NCBI GenBank assembly: GCA_039679885.1 | Contig: JBDKUC010000252.1 | Coordinates: 1-14,948, forward strand | Direction: 5' to 3' | Length of the DNA: 14,948 nucleotides | Source of the DNA: JAJFUI01 sp039679885 | Lineage (GTDB): Bacteria > Planctomycetota > Planctomycetia > Pirellulales > Thermoguttaceae | Part shown: positions 12,182 to 14,948 of the stretch, piece by piece | How the letters are laid out: every line of letters starts with the position of its first letter | Numbering within the stretch: the first letter of the stretch is position 1 | Program-made: the position numbers and the translations under genes | Notes under the pieces: model-generated | The model's input: only the letters and a program-made list of their open reading frames with translations | Told to the model about the DNA's origin: nothing | The model's database searches: none

Positions 12182-13462
12182 ATGACGATGGGCGGCAGGA
12201 TTCTTCGAGTTTCGGCGTTCGCGTTCTTGATGCTTCTCCCGGCGCTGGCCGAGGCCGCACGGCCTCCGCAGAACGGCCGAAAGCCGGTCAAAGTCGCTGC
12301 AACCGTTCAGGATTATCCGTCGCGCAACTTTCTGATTCATACCGATCTGTCGAAGGCCGAAGCGAACGACCTAAAGCAACGGCTGGAAGCGATGCTGCAC
12401 ATGATCTCCAGCTATTGGGGAACACCGTCGAAAGGCGTCATCGAAATCTGCGTCGTCAAGGATCTGGCGAACTGGCCGCCGGAGTACCAGGCCAAGATGG
12501 AGCCGCGGGGAATCGCCAAGATTCAGGAGGGCGCCGGCGTTTGCATCGGCCGCACGGCGACGCGCGGCCGAATGTGGGTCGGCAAGGCCTACGTCTACGC
12601 GGCCGCCGAACATCGGGGAGATAAAGGCGTCCCGCTTCACGAGTCCGTCCACGGCTACTGCGACCAGGCGTTCGGCCGATGCGGCCCTCGATGGTACGCG
12701 GAAGGCATGGCGGAAATGGGCCACTACTGGGTCGCCGGCGTCCGAGGCGTGAACACCTTGCCGCATGTGCTGAAGTACCTTCGCACGTGCGAACCGCGAA
12801 AGCTCGAAAGCCTGATCGTCAGCGACGACCAGCTCGGCGGCAAGTGGGAAGACTACTGCTGGTGGTGGTTTCTTTGCTTCTTCCTCGACAACAACAACAA
12901 CTACAGCGCGCAGTTCCGGGCCCTGGGCCGGCACATCCTGTCCGGCCAGAAGACGACGTTCCAGGAGGTCTTCGGCGCCCAGGCGAAGGAGATGGATTTC
13001 GAGTTTCGCTTTGCGCTGCAGCACCTGGAACAGGGCTTGCGCATCGACCTGCTCACTTGGGATTGGAAGCGGAAGTTTGTCAGCAACCTCACGCCGGGAC
13101 AGCGGTTATCGGCGATCGTTCACGCCGACTACGGCTGGCAGCCTTCGAGCCTGACGGTCAAGGCGGGCACGACGTACGAGTATCGCGCCAAGGACACCTG
13201 GTCGGCCGGCAAGGATGCGAAATCCGTCGACGCCGACGGCGCCGCGAACGGCCGCGGCCGTCTGGTCGGAGTGCTCATGAAAGACTACCAACTGAGCGAG
13301 GAGTTCGAGTTGGGCAAATCCGGTTCGTTCACGCCGGCCATCGATGGCGATCTCTATCTCCGCTGCCGCGCGCCTTGGGCGAAGATCAGCGGGAACTCCG
13401 GCAGAATGACCGTCTATCTGCGTCGCAAGCCGGCCGAAGCGAAGACGGGCGACGGGAAGTAG
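12182..13462 (+). CDS. Secreted HExxH metalloprotease with PA-IL/LecA-like domain
   Basis: 426 residues. Signal peptide 1-25 (RILRVSAFAFLMLLPALAEA-A). Two ATGs (12182, 12188) give the same signal peptide; neither has a clear ribosome site. Catalytic part about 45-300: zinc site HESVH (153-157), then GPRWYAEGMAEM (168-179), where Glu174 is the likely third ligand, as in gluzincin peptidases of the DUF1570/peptidase MA group common in planctomycetes. A run of four asparagines (237-240) follows an aromatic stretch (CWWWFLCFF). C-terminal domain about 308-415: HADYGWQPSSLTVKAGTTYEY, GRLVGVLM and 'GDLYLRC...GNSGRMTVYL' match the strand pattern of the PA-IL (LecA) galactose lectin family. Most calcium ligands of LecA (Asp100, Thr104, Asn107) appear replaced, so sugar binding by the classical mode is doubtful. 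It acts outside the cytoplasm. The next gene is convergent, 17 bases away. Confidence 0.82.
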   Translation: MTMGGRILRVSAFAFLMLLPALAEAARPPQNGRKPVKVAATVQDYPSRNFLIHTDLSKAEANDLKQRLEAMLHMISSYWGTPSKGVIEICVVKDLANWPPEYQAKMEPRGIAKIQEGAGVCIGRTATRGRMWVGKAYVYAAAEHRGDKGVPLHESVHGYCDQAFGRCGPRWYAEGMAEMGHYWVAGVRGVNTLPHVLKYLRTCEPRKLESLIVSDDQLGGKWEDYCWWWFLCFFLDNNNNYSAQFRALGRHILSGQKTTFQEVFGAQAKEMDFEFRFALQHLEQGLRIDLLTWDWKRKFVSNLTPGQRLSAIVHADYGWQPSSLTVKAGTTYEYRAKDTWSAGKDAKSVDADGAANGRGRLVGVLMKDYQLSEEFELGKSGSFTPAIDGDLYLRCRAPWAKISGNSGRMTVYLRRKPAEAKTGDGK

Positions 13463-13479
13463 CGGCGTGCCGGAGGTGG

Positions 13480-14580
13480 CTACGTGCCGCTCTTAGGTTC
13501 GTGCGTCGTCACGGCCGAGTCGTCGAGCGAAGGCGGAATGCGGAGCAGCGAACGGCAGAGATCGAGGACCAGGCCCACGAGCAGGAAGAGCACGTACCCG
13601 ATGACGGGCAAGAAGGCGGACCAACGCAGACAGGCGCCGGCGGCCCCGGCCGTGCCGCTGGCGATTCGGAGCCCGTTCTCGCCGGAAAAGCAGGCCCCGC
13701 AGGCGTAGCCGTAAAGCAAGACGCCGCAGATCACTCCGGCGCCAAAGGCCACCGGCACGAGCTGGACGAACGCCTTGAGTAGAAAGCTAAGGACGCCGAT
13801 GGCCTGCTGTCCAACGCTGCCGCCGCGTTCGATCGAGATGCCGAGCGCCGTGGGGTTGATGGCGATGGCGGCGAGAAAACCACAAATCAAGCAAACCGTG
13901 ATTCCGAACAGTACCAGCGGGTAATGGCCCGTGACCACGGCTAGGCTCACGCTGATTACCAGGGCGGTGACGCCGCCGGCAAGGGCCAACAGGGCGACGC
14001 AATCAGGAACGACGGTCGAGCCAAGTTTGTCGCCGGGCGCGTGCCCGCTTTCATCGAGGGCCTCGCACAGCCTGCCAGCCACGTATTGCGCGGCCGCCAA
14101 CATCACGATCAAGACGGCCGCCGGCAGGAGATGATCGAGTTCCCCCGTCTTGCTCGCCACAATGCCGGTGAACGCCGCGATGGCGACCATGGCGGCCAAC
14201 AGCCCATAGGAGCCGCAGGCGCGGAACATCTTGGCGGTGGCCGCGATGAACTGGGCGTTGAAGTGCGGCCGCGCGGCGTCCAAGAGCGTGTCGAACAGAT
14301 GACGCCGGGGCGCGGCCCCCTCCCCTGCCCCAATGACCGCCGGCGCGGGCTGCACCGCCTCGACAATCTTCACCGCCGAGCCGCCAGCCGCGGTTGGCTT
14401 TGCTTCTTCCTCGAACAGGCCACGCACGTTTCGAGCCAGCGACCACTCGGTCATCCCTTCACGCCAGACCAGGTCCTCGGGACGAAGCTCGCCGGCCGTG
14501 GCCAGCCGCTTCAGTTCCGCCGCCGATACTGGGCCCATCTGCTTGTTGTCCCGGGCGTAATACCATTCGACGGGCGTCAT
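13480..14580 (-). CDS. GYF_2-domain multipass membrane protein
   Basis: 366 residues from ATG 14580-14578, chosen because AAGGAG lies 6 bases upstream; two earlier in-frame ATGs (14607, 14598) precede that ribosome site. Residues 5-56 are a GYF_2 (DUF4339) domain: WYYARDNKQMGPVSAAELKRL, then 'DLVWREGMTEW'. In bacteria this domain is thought to bind proline-rich or other partners and is usually fused to membrane segments. A variable Ala/Pro/Gly linker (58-92) follows, then six probable transmembrane segments (about 124-144, 152-168, 193-216, 221-243, 264-291, 324-344). The GYF_2 domain is probably cytoplasmic. Part of the linker is coded by a G-rich repeat also found in the spacer at 5814 and 5918. 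The partner is unknown, and no gene on the same strand is adjacent. Confidence 0.85.
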   Translation of the reverse strand: MTPVEWYYARDNKQMGPVSAAELKRLATAGELRPEDLVWREGMTEWSLARNVRGLFEEEAKPTAAGGSAVKIVEAVQPAPAVIGAGEGAAPRRHLFDTLLDAARPHFNAQFIAATAKMFRACGSYGLLAAMVAIAAFTGIVASKTGELDHLLPAAVLIVMLAAAQYVAGRLCEALDESGHAPGDKLGSTVVPDCVALLALAGGVTALVISVSLAVVTGHYPLVLFGITVCLICGFLAAIAINPTALGISIERGGSVGQQAIGVLSFLLKAFVQLVPVAFGAGVICGVLLYGYACGACFSGENGLRIASGTAGAAGACLRWSAFLPVIGYVLFLLVGLVLDLCRSLLRIPPSLDDSAVTTHEPKSGT

Positions 14581-14607
14581 GGGAGGCTCCTTTTTCATCG
14601 GGTGCAT

Positions 14608-14678
14608 GGATAGCGTTATTCTAACGCCCCCTCGCGCGGCACGCTATCCGGCGGGCGACCATTCACGGTCCGCCCGCC
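14608..14678. repeat. Nested hairpins upstream of the GYF_2 gene
   Basis: GGATAGCG (14608-14615) pairs with CGCTATCC (14642-14649); within it GCGTTA-TTC-TAACGC (14613-14627) is an alternative hairpin; next to it GGCGGGCG (14650-14657) pairs with CGCCCGCC (14671-14678), extended by ACC/GGT. On the minus strand TAGAAT (14622-14617) is a possible -10 for the GYF_2 gene, without a good -35. Confidence 0.65.
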
Positions 14679-14711
14679 ACTCTTCCGTTCCTCGCGCCTA
14701 TGCCAAACCGG

Positions 14712-14785
14712 CATGAACAGGAGGAAACAGAGACAACAGAGAAGTGCTAATCCCCCACCGTTTTCTCTGTTCCCTCCTGTTCATG
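14712..14785. repeat. Long inverted repeat, 22-bp arms
   Basis: Arms at 14712-14733 (CATGAACAGGAGG...) and 14764-14785 (...CCTCCTGTTCATG) match at 21 of 22 positions around a 30-base loop. Purine-rich in one arm, pyrimidine-rich in the other; no ORF. Confidence 0.8.
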
Positions 14786-14845
14786 TCTTGGTGGCGTGTA
14801 CTGTCTCAGAAATGACGGTCTGTATGTTGCATCATTCAGGACGAA

Positions 14846-14930
14846 TGGGTGCCATGTCCCACGCTTGCGTGGGCATGACGGCGAACATGCTTGCTGTCTC
14901 GCTGCGCTCGCTTAGCAAGCATGGCACCCA
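14846..14930. repeat. Composite palindromic element, 85 bp
   Basis: Outer arms TGGGTGCCATG (14846-14856) and CATGGCACCCA (14920-14930) are perfect complements. Inside are two hairpins: CATG-T-CCCACGC with GCGTGGGCATG (14853-14877, 2-base loop) and CATGCTTGCT (14886-14895) with AGCAAGCATG (14914-14923). The whole can fold as a three-way (cloverleaf-like) structure. It is followed by AAAAATCC. It has the form of dispersed elements of planctomycete intergenic DNA. No gene is seen from 14581 to the window end. Confidence 0.75.
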
Positions 14931-14948
14931 AAAATCCCCGACAGACTG

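Noticed and set aside
12679..13782. 367-codon plus frame overlapping the protease and GYF_2 genes
   Set aside because: Crosses two well-supported genes on opposite strands and its product is Arg/Pro-rich without motifs.
1..14948. tRNA or other structured RNA genes
   Set aside because: No T-loop-like GGTTCGAATCC pattern with paired arms was seen on either strand; the strong hairpins are all simple palindromes.

Overview
The window looks like chromosomal DNA from a planctomycete, probably of the Pirellula type. I infer this from the high G+C, the HNH nuclease family with the 'SVLVLNRLYMAVHV' N-terminus, a secreted DUF1570-like metalloprotease, a GYF_2 membrane protein, sparse operons, and intergenic spaces full of palindromes and G-rich heptamer arrays. 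No database search was run; every family call rests on motifs read by eye. No rRNA, tRNA, CRISPR array, transposase or phage gene was seen.

Layout. 1-529 (-): 5' part of a CvpA-family membrane protein, cut by the window edge. 742-1221 (+): small secreted protein. 1264-1974 (+): YdjM-type membrane metal-dependent hydrolase. 2156-2599 (-): D-aminoacyl-tRNA deacylase dtd. Heptamer arrays fill most of the spaces among these genes, often touching start or stop codons. 2812-2950: MITE-like palindromic element. 3019-4152 (+): pdxA (vitamin B6), carrying a repeat-derived insertion. 4186-4315: palindromes. 4503-4655 and 4659-5777 (+): a 50-residue peptide gene followed after 3 bases by a SPASM radical SAM enzyme. 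6319-7503 (+): DUF5009/HGSNAT-like membrane acyltransferase. 7877-8974 (+): Tat-exported histone-deacetylase-fold amidohydrolase. 9271-9861 (-): ECF-type sigma factor. 10199-10918 (-): HNH nuclease. 11234-11542 and 11542-12099 (+): a four-cysteine protein overlapping a membrane-anchored thermonuclease. 12182-13462 (+): secreted HExxH protease with a PA-IL/LecA-like C-terminal domain. 13480-14580 (-): GYF_2 multipass membrane protein. 14608-14930: an island of inverted repeats.

Most genes seem to be independent housekeeping or envelope units. Two pairs look functionally coupled. The peptide/radical SAM pair has the architecture of a ribosomally made, post-translationally modified peptide system (as for PqqA/PqqE or MftA/MftC), but I do not recognise the precursor; it is the best candidate for an undescribed system here. 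The four-cysteine protein and the thermonuclease share a TGATG stop/start. The other notable layer is non-coding: at least four heptamer arrays and roughly a dozen hairpins or composite palindromes.
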